Assembly: GCF_003201815.1 (NCBI RefSeq)
Contig: NZ_QJKB01000007.1
Location: forward strand, 62,001 to 126,000
DNA: 64,000 bases
Direction: 5' to 3'
Origin: Undibacterium pigrum
GTDB taxonomy: Bacteria; Pseudomonadota; Gammaproteobacteria; Burkholderiales; Burkholderiaceae_D
The first letter of the stretch is position 1. The number at the start of each line of letters is the position of its first letter. The notes beneath the pieces were generated by a model that saw nothing but the letters and a program-made list of their open reading frames with translations, was not told where the DNA came from and made no database searches. A program made the position numbers and the translations under genes. Of the stretch, positions 51,543 to 60,083 are shown piece after piece.

Positions 51543-52385
51543 ATGACAAATAGCGATGAACAAAGAAATGATGCGGAGCTGAGCGGCAAGATCAAACCAG
51601 CAGATATTAGAAACTTGCGTGCCAAAGGAGCGATACATCAACTCAATTTTTCGGAACTGCCCACGCTGACAGTCAAGCTGGCGCAAGCTTTGCCAGCCTT
51701 GCAATCAGTCGAGAATCTCTGGCTGTGGTGTGACGTGACGCGCAAGGCCATGCAGCATGTCATTAAAATCCCGGGTTTGCGTGTGCTGGACATACTGGCA
51801 ATTGAAGGGCCGGGCAAGCTGCCTGGGTTTGCTGATGCAAGCTCGCTGGAGATTTTTCGGGCTAATTTCTATTTGTCAGAAGAGGACGTTACCGCGGTTT
51901 TGCAAGCACCGTCCTTGATCGAATTGGGCATGCAGGGGGCGACCCTGTCACCGCATATTATCGACATGATGCTGGCGCATCCGCATCTGGCAGCGCTAGA
52001 CATGGAGAGCACAGAGTTCGATGACGCCATGGCCTTGACCCTGAGCGCAAGCAAAAAAATACACTCACTTGATATAGGTGCGACCAAAATCACAGGCACC
52101 GGTCTCGCGCATCTGACACGCATGACACAACTTAAATCGCTGGACCTGTGGGCGACGCAAGTGACTATAGCTGATCTGGATTTGCTGACGCAACTGCCGC
52201 AACTGGAATATTTGTCACTGGGTAATTTTGACGATATGCCCAGCCTGGATGCAGCAGAACTTATTCCCCGGCTGGAGGCACTGCCTGCGTTAAACAATAT
52301 CTGGCTTGATGGAATTAAATTTGATGAACAGCAGGCAGCACGCCTGCGTACGAGAGTAGCGCGCGTGAATATTACCTGTGCCTAG
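51543..52385 (+). CDS. Leucine-rich repeat-like protein
   Basis: A 280-residue cytoplasmic protein with LRR-type repeats: GLRVLDILAI, SLIELGMQGATLS, HLAALDMESTEFDD, KIHSLDIGATKITGTGLAHL, QLKSLDLWATQVTIADLDLL and QLEYLSLGNFDDM (about residues 75-235). The L..LDL..T.+T..GL pattern is that of RI-like/GALA-type bacterial LRRs. No signal peptide. Function unknown. It starts 31 bases after soxR. Confidence 0.75.
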   Translation: MTNSDEQRNDAELSGKIKPADIRNLRAKGAIHQLNFSELPTLTVKLAQALPALQSVENLWLWCDVTRKAMQHVIKIPGLRVLDILAIEGPGKLPGFADASSLEIFRANFYLSEEDVTAVLQAPSLIELGMQGATLSPHIIDMMLAHPHLAALDMESTEFDDAMALTLSASKKIHSLDIGATKITGTGLAHLTRMTQLKSLDLWATQVTIADLDLLTQLPQLEYLSLGNFDDMPSLDAAELIPRLEALPALNNIWLDGIKFDEQQAARLRTRVARVNITCA

Positions 52386-52491
52386 CAGGGCAGTATGCTC
52401 CATGCTGACTCTGCACGGATGGTTGTCATTTCTGTGCCTGGTGAAGCAGTATTTTTATAGGCACTGTGCTACATTGTCATATTAAATTAAT

Positions 52492-52740
52492 ATGGATTTA
52501 GCGTATATGTATATCCTGGGGATGGCTATATTATTGTCAGGCAGTGCGTTTCTCGTGTTATGGCATCTATACGTAACCATGAATATTTTTGGCTATGGTA
52601 TTGTGCAGACCTTGTTGTGCCTGCTCGTACCCGGTTATATTTTGCTATGGGCCTTGTATCACCGTCTTTCCTGGAATTTTTTTGTTTTTTATTTCTCTGG
52701 GATAGCATGGGTGCTGCTGGGTGTTGTGATGTTGCGCTAA
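52492..52740 (+). CDS. Small hypothetical membrane protein
   Basis: An 82-residue protein made of about three hydrophobic segments (ILGMAILLSGSAFLVLWHLY, IVQTLLCLLVPGYILLWALY, FFVFYFSGIAWVLLGVVML). No soluble domain. It lies 19 bases upstream of the DUF6882-like gene and is probably co-transcribed with it. No family recognised. Confidence 0.55.
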   Translation: MDLAYMYILGMAILLSGSAFLVLWHLYVTMNIFGYGIVQTLLCLLVPGYILLWALYHRLSWNFFVFYFSGIAWVLLGVVMLR

Positions 52741-52759
52741 TGTTTCCGCTGGAGATTCT

Positions 52760-53341
52760 ATGCAAGCAAGCAAGTCTTATCGCCCATGGCAGATGTTTGC
52801 CAGCTATGAGCAGTCAGCATGCCTGCTGGTTTTGTTGAGTTTGCTGCTGACTTTGCTGGCAACAAGCGCCCAGGCGCGCCAGTCTGACTGGGAAAAGATC
52901 ATCACCGCTGGCACCAGCTATGCGCAGGCCACGCAGCAATCCCTGGAAGATGATTACAAAATTTTGAGCTATGAACGCTGGGACGTGGACCAGAAAACGG
53001 GTGACTTGATATTTTCAGACAAGGGCCAGCCAAGATTGCTGGCAAGGTTTCAATTTGTAGGCTCGTATTCCGAACGCGATAAAACCTGGCTATGGAGCTG
53101 GGGCAATGGCAGTATCACCCCCGCCTTATACAAACGCCTGGAAGTGATGAAGGGCCTGGGCGAAAAACACAAGTTTAAAAAACTGACAGAGCGCAGCTGG
53201 ACCGGTGAATTGAACGACGCCTGGGAAATGGCGGCAGTCGCCAATTACCTCCTGAAAGCCAAAGGCATTTACCGTGCACCGTTTGATGGTGGGTATGTGT
53301 TTATGGTGATTACAGATGTGAAGTATCCTGCGGCGCAGTGA
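52760..53341 (+). CDS. DUF6882-like protein with N-terminal signal or anchor
   Basis: A 193-residue protein. Residues about 20-40 form a hydrophobic segment (ACLLVLLSLLLTLLATSAQA, likely cleaved). The mature part LSYERWDVDQKTGDLIFSDK, then TWLWSWGNGSITP and LKAKGIYRAPFDGGYVFMVI, matches the DUF6882 pattern (RWD, TWLWAWxN, GxYRxP). DUF6882 proteins are usually cytoplasmic and of unknown role, so the signal segment is notable. A MITE-like element begins three bases after its stop. Confidence 0.65.
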   Translation: MQASKSYRPWQMFASYEQSACLLVLLSLLLTLLATSAQARQSDWEKIITAGTSYAQATQQSLEDDYKILSYERWDVDQKTGDLIFSDKGQPRLLARFQFVGSYSERDKTWLWSWGNGSITPALYKRLEVMKGLGEKHKFKKLTERSWTGELNDAWEMAAVANYLLKAKGIYRAPFDGGYVFMVITDVKYPAAQ

Positions 53342-53344
53342 GTT

Positions 53345-53613
53345 TAGAACTCATTTCATAAATAGGGTGAGATGCGTTTGCCTCATAACGAGGGCTGGCA
53401 AGGCGGACGAGGCAGTCAATAGCTTTGCCTATTGACAACGAGTCCAACGCAGTCCAGCGCGCGTTATGAGGCAAACCCTCCGGGAACTGACGATTTGGGC
53501 GCATTGCAGCGTTGCGCCCCTCGCTAAGGCAAGAGCCTTAGCAGCGGGTCACGCCTTGCACTGCATCCCAAATCGTCTTGTTCGCACTCATCCTATTTAT
53601 GAAATGAGTTCTA
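53345..53613. mobile_element. MITE-like element with 27-bp terminal inverted repeats
   Basis: 269 bases bounded by inverted repeats that match at 26 of 27 positions (left 53345-53371, starting TAGAACTCATTTCATAAATA; right 53587-53613). A second, internal pair, CGTTTGCCTCATAACG (53375-53390) and CGTTATGAGGCAAAC (53462-53476), lies inside. GTT flanks both sides (53342-53344 and 53614-53616), a possible 3-bp target duplication. No coding frame inside. It sits between the convergent DUF6882 and ankyrin genes. Confidence 0.75.
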
Positions 53614-53623
53614 GTTACCCATC

Positions 53624-54805
53624 TTATTGTTCACGGACTGATTCTATCTGTCTGCACCCGTCGACAGTAATTTCTCGCCTTGGAGCTGAACCACCTGAAC
53701 TTGCCATGCTGGAGTAGCTTTCAATGACGAGTCTGGCATGGCTGGATTCGGTATCCAACTTGTAATTTTCTCCACCGTACATGCCTGGTATTCTAAAAGA
53801 CATTTGTGGCTCTTGCAGCTCCATTAATATGCTAAGTTCAGGGCAGCGCAACTGATGTATTTTCATGCTGCTCATTCTTTGCAGGAAATGCCAGAAATGT
53901 TCCTGGATAATTTCCATGTCCCTGATAGGATAAGGATGGAGAATAACTGGCTCCAGCAGGTCGAATAAGTGGGCATGACCGTAGCGGCGGGCAATATCGA
54001 CAGGGCGTTCACCTGCGGCGTTTTTGATCGTGCGCCAAGCACCCAGGTCCAGCATGGCCTGAACTACTTCGATGGGGGCAGCTGCCTCAGCCGCCCAATG
54101 CAAGGGCGTATTTTTTGTGGCGCCGCTTAACTGCCAGTCATTTGGGTTGGCACCCCTGTTCAATAACGTGATGACTTGTTTCCAGTTCGCTGTTTGTACT
54201 GCTGCTGCCCATCGCTTGCGGTTGTTGTCCCAGCCATGGCGCAGCGTACTTGATTGTGTGACGCCATCCCAGGAGTGGCTGAACATATAAGCCAGGTCGC
54301 GTCTTTCCTTGGTGGACAAGGTATATTCAACTTCACCTTCAGATTGGTAAGTATCTTCCGGTGGTAATCCAAATCCATGATCATAGGGGCTGCGAGTATC
54401 TTGCCTGTAGCTGACAGCGATACTGACTTGATGAGAATAATAATGTTCTATCTGCAGCGATATCATGTTGTCGAAGTCTTTATAATCGTCGGGATAGCTA
54501 GCGATCGTGATGACCTTGTGCGCTACGCCCTCAGGACGAAGTTCAATAACAGTGTGTAATGGTCTGCCAGTGCTGTCGTTGCCAAGCTCTATCCGTATGG
54601 AATCGGCTTCTATCGGAACCAACTTCAAGCCATCACTTTTGATTGCATATGCCTGATATTGCTCGCGTCCATTTTGCATGGCTTTGCGCCGGTTTATTGT
54701 GTCGACGTAAGCTTGCTCTGGCCCGTAAATCAGGGTAACTATGCTACTGTTTAAACGGCTACGTAGTTGTTGTAGTAAGAGTGAGGCTTTTTGTAGAATA
54801 GACAT
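53624..54805 (-). CDS. Ankyrin repeat protein
   Basis: A 393-residue cytoplasmic protein. Ankyrin repeats lie at about residues 198-285 (RWAAAVQTANWKQVITLLNR, then NTPLHWAAEAAAPIEVVQAM and AGERPVDIARRYGHAHLFDLL). The N-terminal about 190 residues and the C-terminal about 110 are unrecognised. No signal peptide. Such proteins mediate protein contacts; a partner is not evident. The 3' end lies 10 bases from the MITE-like element. Confidence 0.75.
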   Translation of the reverse strand: MSILQKASLLLQQLRSRLNSSIVTLIYGPEQAYVDTINRRKAMQNGREQYQAYAIKSDGLKLVPIEADSIRIELGNDSTGRPLHTVIELRPEGVAHKVITIASYPDDYKDFDNMISLQIEHYYSHQVSIAVSYRQDTRSPYDHGFGLPPEDTYQSEGEVEYTLSTKERRDLAYMFSHSWDGVTQSSTLRHGWDNNRKRWAAAVQTANWKQVITLLNRGANPNDWQLSGATKNTPLHWAAEAAAPIEVVQAMLDLGAWRTIKNAAGERPVDIARRYGHAHLFDLLEPVILHPYPIRDMEIIQEHFWHFLQRMSSMKIHQLRCPELSILMELQEPQMSFRIPGMYGGENYKLDTESSHARLVIESYSSMASSGGSAPRREITVDGCRQIESVREQ

Positions 54806-55109
54806 AGGGCATTCATGGACGGATAGTCTGGCATGGCAAGAATTTATAGCATCTTACCTGCTCATATGACCCAGGCAAATATTTTATGGGAGAGCGTAAG
54901 CAGCATAGATAAATATTCGCCTGGCGCATCGCGTTTACCTGAATATCCATTTCATTGATAAAATACAAATACCCAAGGTGCTGGCGGTTTGGTGGCCAAG
55001 CGTCCCAGGCATACTGCTGCTGTCCGGTTTGCATGCATCATGGCACTCAGGTGCTGATGGATGCTTGCTGTTTTTCTGTCTGTCCGACCCCTCACCCTGA
55101 AAGTCATCC
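54806..55109. other. Intergenic region between divergent ankyrin and VOC genes
   Basis: 304 bases that must contain promoters for both genes. I see no clear -10/-35 pair, no repeat and no small gene with a ribosome binding site. Confidence 0.4.
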
Positions 55110-55574
55110 ATGAGCAATTTACCTGCAACTGCTGCAAATCGTAGCGTGACACCTTATCTTATCGTCCAGGGAGCCATTGCGGCACTGGAGTTTTATACAT
55201 CGGCATTTGGTGCGAAGGAGCTGGTGCGCCTGGATGATGGCAATGGCAAGATCATGCATGCTGAACTCGATATAGCTGATGCGCACATCATGCTGGCAGA
55301 TGAGTTCCCTGACATGGGTTATCGTGGCCCGCAGAGTCTGGGTGGCTCTACTGTTTCGCTGCATCTGTATGTAGACGATGTGGACAGCGTTTTCGCCCGC
55401 GCTGTTGAGCTGGGGGCCACAGCCACCATGGCCGTGGCGGACCAGTTTGATGGTGACAGGCGCGGCACCCTGACTGACCCCTTTGGCCATGTCTGGTTGC
55501 TTGCCAGCCGCAAGGAAGATGTGTCGTATGAAGAGATGCGCGCCAGGTTTGCCAAAATGATGGGGCAGGCTTGA
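55110..55574 (+). CDS. VOC (glyoxalase/PhnB-like) protein
   Basis: A 154-residue protein: RSVTPYLIVQGAIAALEFYT, then FGAKELVRLDDGNGKIMHAE, LHLYVDDVDSVFARAVELGA and DPFGHVWLLASRKEDVS. This is the PhnB-like vicinal oxygen chelate pattern with the usual late DPFGHxW strand. Reaction unknown. The next gene may start by a TTG overlapping this stop (TTGA, 55571-55574). Confidence 0.85.
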   Translation: MSNLPATAANRSVTPYLIVQGAIAALEFYTSAFGAKELVRLDDGNGKIMHAELDIADAHIMLADEFPDMGYRGPQSLGGSTVSLHLYVDDVDSVFARAVELGATATMAVADQFDGDRRGTLTDPFGHVWLLASRKEDVSYEEMRARFAKMMGQA

Positions 55575-55603
55575 ATGCAGGGCATGGATTTGATCGATTG
55601 CCC

Positions 55604-56188
55604 GTGAAGACTCCAGACTTAGGTACTTCATCGTCGCTGTCTGTTTGTTTTTTTGCCGCGCTGGCGCTGGTTTTTTCTGCATTTTATATACAGCTCTCCT
55701 TGCTGGGTTTTGTCTTGATATTACTGTTGGTGTTTGCTGTTGGGGCTTACGCCAGTTTCAGGGCGCTGATGCTGTTGCCGGGGTTTTTTAGTCAGCAAGG
55801 GCTTACTCGTAGCTGGCGGCTGGCCCTGGTGTTGGCATCTTGGCTGGCGCTCTGGTATTTGCCATCGTCTGATTTTGCTGCACATGTGGATGTCAGCTTG
55901 TTCCACAATCGTTATAAAAACGAAGTAGCTCAAGTCCAGAATCAATCCCCGGATAACTGTGGAAAAATACTGACTTGTTATGCCGATGGCGGCCAGCCTC
56001 CTTATGTTTTTTTTCCTTATAGCCTGCATTTGCCGTTTTCAGGCGAGCAAGGAGTGTTATATGTGCCTGACTCTGCAGGGATGCCAAAGCAGCAGCGGCT
56101 GGATAAAATTTCTGGTGCGATGACTTGCCAGCCAATGCCATTGCGTGAGCACTTTTTTTCTTGTGCCATGTCTGCCTATGGCGGCTAG
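55604..56188 (+). CDS. Hypothetical membrane protein
   Basis: A 194-residue protein with about three hydrophobic segments (SVCFFAALALVFSAFYIQ, LLGFVLILLLVFAVGAYASF, LALVLASWLALWYLP), then a periplasmic-looking tail with cysteines (DNCGKILTCYAD, MTCQPMP, FSCAM). Start uncertain: GTG at 55604, or TTG at 55571 overlapping the VOC stop. It precedes the paralogous membrane pair at 56236-57374 and may belong with them. No family recognised. Confidence 0.5.
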   Translation: MKTPDLGTSSSLSVCFFAALALVFSAFYIQLSLLGFVLILLLVFAVGAYASFRALMLLPGFFSQQGLTRSWRLALVLASWLALWYLPSSDFAAHVDVSLFHNRYKNEVAQVQNQSPDNCGKILTCYADGGQPPYVFFPYSLHLPFSGEQGVLYVPDSAGMPKQQRLDKISGAMTCQPMPLREHFFSCAMSAYGG

Positions 56189-56235
56189 CTCTTGTATCCT
56201 GTTGATGAATGGTAGCTGGTCAGCCATAATAGTGT

Positions 56236-56775
56236 ATGCGTGCATTCAATTTTTTAATGAGCTTGCTGTTTGTTCTTGCGGGCTTGCCGGGTTTGCTGAT
56301 CAGTATTTATACGGCAGTCGTGCCTGTCGATCATTATGTGAAAATCGATAATGACAACTATGCCGCCATCCAGGCTGCTGCCGGGTATGTCAATGCTTTC
56401 AAGAGCAAGTATTCACGCACACCCACCAGGAATGATTTCTCTCTTTGGGTAGGAAGCAGAAGCTATACGGGCCGGGGGGACCTCGATTATTATAATGAGG
56501 AATTTTCTGAGGAATTGATCGCAGTATATGGTCCACCTCCGGAAGATGGCTGTGTCTTGAGCATACTTGCCGGGTCTGTCCAGGCTTCTTACCCTTCCTG
56601 GTCTAAAAGCGACAGGCATGCTTATATTTACGAATCCAACCTCTGGTCGAACGGTAGCCGCTGGGCTGATGTTGTGTCTGGCGCATGGTGGTGGATATTG
56701 ATGTTTACCATGGCCGCCATCAGTAGCATGGGCTGGCGGGATGAAGATGAAGTTAACACGCAAAAAAAGGTATGA
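56236..56775 (+). CDS. Membrane protein with extracytoplasmic domain, first of a paralogous pair
   Basis: A 179-residue protein with an N-terminal membrane segment (FLMSLLFVLAGLPGLLISIY), a soluble domain of about 120 residues and a C-terminal membrane segment (VSGAWWWILMFTMAAISSMG). The domain shares YVNAFKSKYSRTPTRNDFS, EFSEELIAVYGPPPEDGCVL and NGSRWADV with the next protein. The stop overlaps the next ATG (ATGA). Function unknown. Confidence 0.6.
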   Translation: MRAFNFLMSLLFVLAGLPGLLISIYTAVVPVDHYVKIDNDNYAAIQAAAGYVNAFKSKYSRTPTRNDFSLWVGSRSYTGRGDLDYYNEEFSEELIAVYGPPPEDGCVLSILAGSVQASYPSWSKSDRHAYIYESNLWSNGSRWADVVSGAWWWILMFTMAAISSMGWRDEDEVNTQKKV

Positions 56776-57374
56776 AAACTTATGCCTTGAAGTTGTTGAA
56801 TGTGTTGGCGACTGGCTTGTTTGTTGTCCTGGGCATACCTTACTTTTTGCTGTCGCTGTATGTGGCCTTTGCCAGCTTCGATCAATACATCAGTGTCGAT
56901 GAGAAAAACGCTGCTTACATCAAAGCCACCAGGGAATACGTGGCCGCTTTCCAGAAATTGCATGGGCGCATGCCTGCAAGCGAGGACTTCAGTTACTGGA
57001 AGTCAGCAGACTATCGCATGAAAGCTGCGACACACTTTTACAGCAGCACAGAGTTTTCAGAAGACTTGATCAGGGAATTTGGCGCAGTGCCTGAGGATGG
57101 ATATGTGCTGCAATTTTATGTTCGTAGCCACAAAGTGAAACTGCCTTCATGGGCCAGGAATGACAGCCGTGCTTTTTTACCTGATGAAGATTTCTGGATG
57201 CATGGTAGTCGTTGGGGCTCGGTGATTTTTTTTGCAGTGTGGGGAGGAATTTTATTGGCGCTGGCGACGATGACCAACGTCAAGCTGGCGCGGCTGAAGG
57301 ATGCGGGCAAGCCAGGGCCTGCATCTGACAGCCTGCCATCCAAGACCAACAAACTTTCGCATGAAAGCTGGTGA
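56772..57374 (+). CDS. Membrane protein with extracytoplasmic domain, second of a paralogous pair
   Basis: A 200-residue protein of the same layout as its upstream neighbour: membrane segment near residues 12-32, soluble domain (YVAAFQKLHGRMPASEDFSY, EFSEDLIREFGAVPEDGYVL, HGSRWGSV), second membrane segment (FFAVWGGILLALATM) and a charged tail. Tandem duplication is evident. The conserved HGSRW/NGSRW block precedes the second membrane helix. Function unknown. Confidence 0.6.
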   Translation: MKTYALKLLNVLATGLFVVLGIPYFLLSLYVAFASFDQYISVDEKNAAYIKATREYVAAFQKLHGRMPASEDFSYWKSADYRMKAATHFYSSTEFSEDLIREFGAVPEDGYVLQFYVRSHKVKLPSWARNDSRAFLPDEDFWMHGSRWGSVIFFAVWGGILLALATMTNVKLARLKDAGKPGPASDSLPSKTNKLSHESW

Positions 57375-57422
57375 TCACGCTGCTGGTGATGGCAGATAAC
57401 TGGTCGTTTGTCTCGCAAGGCA

Positions 57423-57860
57423 TCAAGCTGGCAGACCACTCACCAGAAAAGCATGGGCCTCGGATTTGAAATCTGTGCGCTTGCCAAAATAAGCTACGCT
57501 GAGTAACTGTAGCTGGTCTTTCAAAGGATTTGCTTCAATATAGTTACTGGCCAGGAATCGCTGGTAATCAGCTTTGTTTTTCAGACACAGGCTGATCGCC
57601 TGTACATAATAATCATGCGCAATGTCTGCCCTGGCGGCGATCAGCATGTCTTCTATCTGTGCCAGCAAATGTCCCCGCATATTGTAAAGAAACTGGGCAA
57701 AGCCACCCTGGCTGATGTCGTAGTCAAAACGCGCAGCTAGCAAATGTGGCAGTTGTTGTGCATGGGTGCTGGCGATTGCCTGCCAGTCGCCAGAGTCGGT
57801 GATGGCCAGCCATGACTGCAGCTCGGTATCAATGGCATTTTGTAGTTTGTCTGTTGGCAT
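57423..57860 (-). CDS. DMP19/DUF4375 family protein
   Basis: A 145-residue cytoplasmic protein. FDYDISQGGFAQFLYN (about residues 45-60) is the DxxVxxGGFxQFxxN core of the DMP19/DUF4375 family, a DNA-mimic-like fold of unknown role in most bacteria. It converges with the membrane pair. Its start is about 190 bases from hipB, divergent, so hipB operators may also affect it. Confidence 0.75.
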   Translation of the reverse strand: MPTDKLQNAIDTELQSWLAITDSGDWQAIASTHAQQLPHLLAARFDYDISQGGFAQFLYNMRGHLLAQIEDMLIAARADIAHDYYVQAISLCLKNKADYQRFLASNYIEANPLKDQLQLLSVAYFGKRTDFKSEAHAFLVSGLPA

Positions 57861-57955
57861 GGCTGTGTTGTGAGCTCATTCAGAGCTAGTGTTGATTTGT
57901 TGATAGTATGCCACTCTATCGATGGGCTTGCAGCTTTCTCATTCAATTTATGAGT

Positions 57956-57993
57956 ATTAAACTACTCATAAATATAAATATGAGTAGTTTAAT
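57956..57993. promoter_or_regulatory. HipB-type operator 1
   Basis: Perfect 14-bp inverted repeat ATTAAACTACTCAT / ATGAGTAGTTTAAT with a 10-base A+T spacer. Its core TACTCAT-N10-ATGAGTA recurs at 58036-58059, with centres 73 bases apart (about seven helical turns). A third half-site ATGAGTA lies at 57950-57956. Most likely bound by the HipB protein encoded just downstream. Confidence 0.7.
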
Positions 57994-58035
57994 CGCATTT
58001 TTAACTTGAAAAAAGCCCATGCTGGCGTATATTGA

Positions 58036-58059
58036 TACTCATCAGGATTACTATGAGTA
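58036..58059. promoter_or_regulatory. HipB-type operator 2, overlapping the hipB start codon
   Basis: TACTCAT-N10-ATGAGTA; the ATG of the right half-site is the hipB start codon (58053-58055), and the AGGA ribosome binding site lies in the spacer. Binding here would block transcription through the start. Same core as operator 1. Confidence 0.65.
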
Positions 58060-58376
58060 CTATCATGATCAATATTGTTGAGCAGTTAAATGCCATGCGT
58101 GAGGCCAGCAAGCAGTCCCAGTCTGAGCTGGCAGAGCGTGCTGGTTTGAGCCGCATGACGGTGGTGCGTACCGAGCACGGGCAGATAGACCCGCGCCTGT
58201 CCACCATACAAGTCATGGCCAGGGCGCTGGGGCTGGAATTGATGCTGGTGCCCCAGGAATTGACGGGGCCCTTGCTGTCTTTCATACAGGCTGGGGGCAA
58301 GTACCTGGGGCAAGAGCAGGGGATAGATGCACCCTTGTCCGTGGTAGATAGTTTGCTGGCGCGTGAGCGAGGGTAG
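58053..58376 (+). CDS. HipB-like antitoxin/regulator
   Basis: A 107-residue protein with an XRE helix-turn-helix: LNAMREASKQSQSELAERAG, LSRMTVVRTEHGQIDPRL, STIQVMARALGLELMLVP. It should bind the paired operators upstream and inhibit the HipA kinase. AGGA five bases before the ATG decides this start; an ATG four codons in is the alternative. A 101-base repeat separates it from hipA, which is unusual because hipB and hipA normally overlap or abut. Confidence 0.8.
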   Translation: MSTIMINIVEQLNAMREASKQSQSELAERAGLSRMTVVRTEHGQIDPRLSTIQVMARALGLELMLVPQELTGPLLSFIQAGGKYLGQEQGIDAPLSVVDSLLARERG

Positions 58377-58420
58377 GGGGCATGGCGTATGTAGTTTGTC
58401 TGTAGGTCGGGGCGCGCCTC

Positions 58421-58521
58421 GTAGGTTGGGCTACGGTTTACCAGCCCAACAATGGGCGTTTAAATAACGTATACGTCTGTGGATGCCCAGTGTTGGGCTG
58501 ATAAGGCGTAGCCCAACCTAC
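58421..58521. repeat. GTAGGTTGGGCTACG palindromic element, copy 3, inside the hipBA operon
   Basis: 101-base element like those at 34797 and 45854, lying in the 201-base space between hipB and hipA. As RNA it could form a long hairpin that lowers hipA expression or terminates transcription. Flanking DNA carries short repeats CCAACCTACCA just after it. Confidence 0.85.
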
Positions 58522-58577
58522 CAGGTCATCCAACCTACCAAGTCATCCAACCTACTCCCCATACTTTACTTTGAGCC

Positions 58578-59876
58578 ATGACCACCTCCATCCGCTACCT
58601 GCGCCTCTATCTGCACACCCCCGAGACGGGCAAGACGGCTATTGGCTATCTGTCTGCCTACGGTGACATCTTGCGGCTGTCGTTTGATGAAGCCTATATT
58701 CGCGATGCCAATCGTCCCATACTGTCGCTGGCCTATCAGGGTGTGAACGAGGCTGCCACGCAGGCCATCTTGCGTTCTGAGCGGGATATACGCATGGTGC
58801 GTACCGATGGTAAATGGCCAGTGTATTTCCAGAACCTGCTGCCGGAAGGCCATAACCGTGAACGCCTGGCGCGGGAACGGCAGTGTGGTACCGATGATGA
58901 GTTTGAATTGCTGGCCGCCGCTGGCCATGATCTGATGGGCGCATTGGAAGTTGAACCCGTGCCTGCGCGTGAAGGTGTGCCCGACGCTGTGCGCCTGTGG
59001 CATACCACCATGGGCAAGGATGTACTGGAGCCAGGCTTTGTCGAAGACCCTGTGGCCGATGCAGCGGCCATACCCGGCGTGGTCACCAAGTTTTCTGCGG
59101 TACAGGAGGGGCGACGTTATCTGATCAAACGTCATGGTGCGCCAGGTGCTTACATACTCAAGCTGCCAACTATCACTCACCCTGAGCTGGCACATAATGA
59201 GGCGAGCGGCTTTGCCCTGTTGCAGGCGCTGGGCATACAGTGTGCGCAAGCAAGCATCATCGGGCGTGCAGATGCTGAATTACCAGCCAACTTGCCCTTT
59301 GATGATTTACTGGTGGTCAAGCGTTTTGACCGCGCAGAGCAGGGGCGGCGTGTGCATATGGAAGAATTTGCGCAACTGCTGCAATACGCCCCCAAAAACA
59401 AATACGGCAAGGACTTGCTGACCGATTATGCCGCCATCCTGAATGTGCTGGAAAACCTCTCCAGCCAGGCCGTGCAAGACACGGCAGAATTCGTGCGACG
59501 CTTTGTCGCCTATATCCTCATGGGCAATACCGATGCCCATTTGAAAAACTGGGCCGTGATCTACCCAGATGGCCGCCACCTGCAACTCGCTCCGGCCTAT
59601 GACCCGGTCTGCGTGACGGCCCTGTTTGCCGATGTACCTGCTGACCATTATGGCGTCAACAAGGCCATCGATGCGAGCTTGAAGACATTTACCTGGCAAG
59701 ACATGGATCAGCTATTGAGCCAGGCCAGGGTCTTACGCAAAGCCCGCCTCATGCAAATTGCGCGGCAGACCGTGCAACAGGCAAAGGAGAAATGGCCTGC
59801 GATACTGGCGATAGCACCAGCGAGGGTGCGGGATGCGGTGACAGCCAGGCTGGCAGGTGGTGTGGCGCTGGTATAA
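58578..59876 (+). CDS. HipA-like serine/threonine kinase toxin
   Basis: A 432-residue kinase. Typical HipA parts are present: LPEGHNRERLARE (88-100) in the N-terminal subdomain, GALEVEP, KFSAVQEG, ILKLPT with ATP-binding Lys195, NEASG (207-211), VKRFDR (247-252), the catalytic loop MGNTDAHLKNW (315-325) with Asp319, and LAPAYD with metal-binding Asp342. HipA phosphorylates glutamyl-tRNA synthetase or other targets and causes dormancy; all key residues are intact. No strong ribosome binding site precedes the ATG. Confidence 0.9.
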   Translation: MTTSIRYLRLYLHTPETGKTAIGYLSAYGDILRLSFDEAYIRDANRPILSLAYQGVNEAATQAILRSERDIRMVRTDGKWPVYFQNLLPEGHNRERLARERQCGTDDEFELLAAAGHDLMGALEVEPVPAREGVPDAVRLWHTTMGKDVLEPGFVEDPVADAAAIPGVVTKFSAVQEGRRYLIKRHGAPGAYILKLPTITHPELAHNEASGFALLQALGIQCAQASIIGRADAELPANLPFDDLLVVKRFDRAEQGRRVHMEEFAQLLQYAPKNKYGKDLLTDYAAILNVLENLSSQAVQDTAEFVRRFVAYILMGNTDAHLKNWAVIYPDGRHLQLAPAYDPVCVTALFADVPADHYGVNKAIDASLKTFTWQDMDQLLSQARVLRKARLMQIARQTVQQAKEKWPAILAIAPARVRDAVTARLAGGVALV

Positions 59877-59898
59877 AACCGGGTCTTTTTATTTTTTG

Positions 59899-59980
59899 TA
59901 GGAGCGGCTTTAGCCGCGAACAGCATGCCGTGTCGCTTATCGCTGTTTGTGTGATGTTTTCGCGGCTGAAGCCGCTCCTA
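59899..59980. repeat. REP-like palindrome, copy 4
   Basis: 82-base element TAGGAGCGGCTTTAGCCGCGA ... complement, with a spacer nearly identical to that of copy 3 at 20334. It begins 22 bases after the hipA stop. Confidence 0.85.
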
Positions 59981-60083
59981 CAGAGCAAGGTGGGGTGCGT
60001 ATGGAGAAACGCGTTAGTCTCAGCTTTGCACATGGTTTCTGTGTTTTAATGCTGTTCTTTATATAATGATTAACAGGCCAAAC

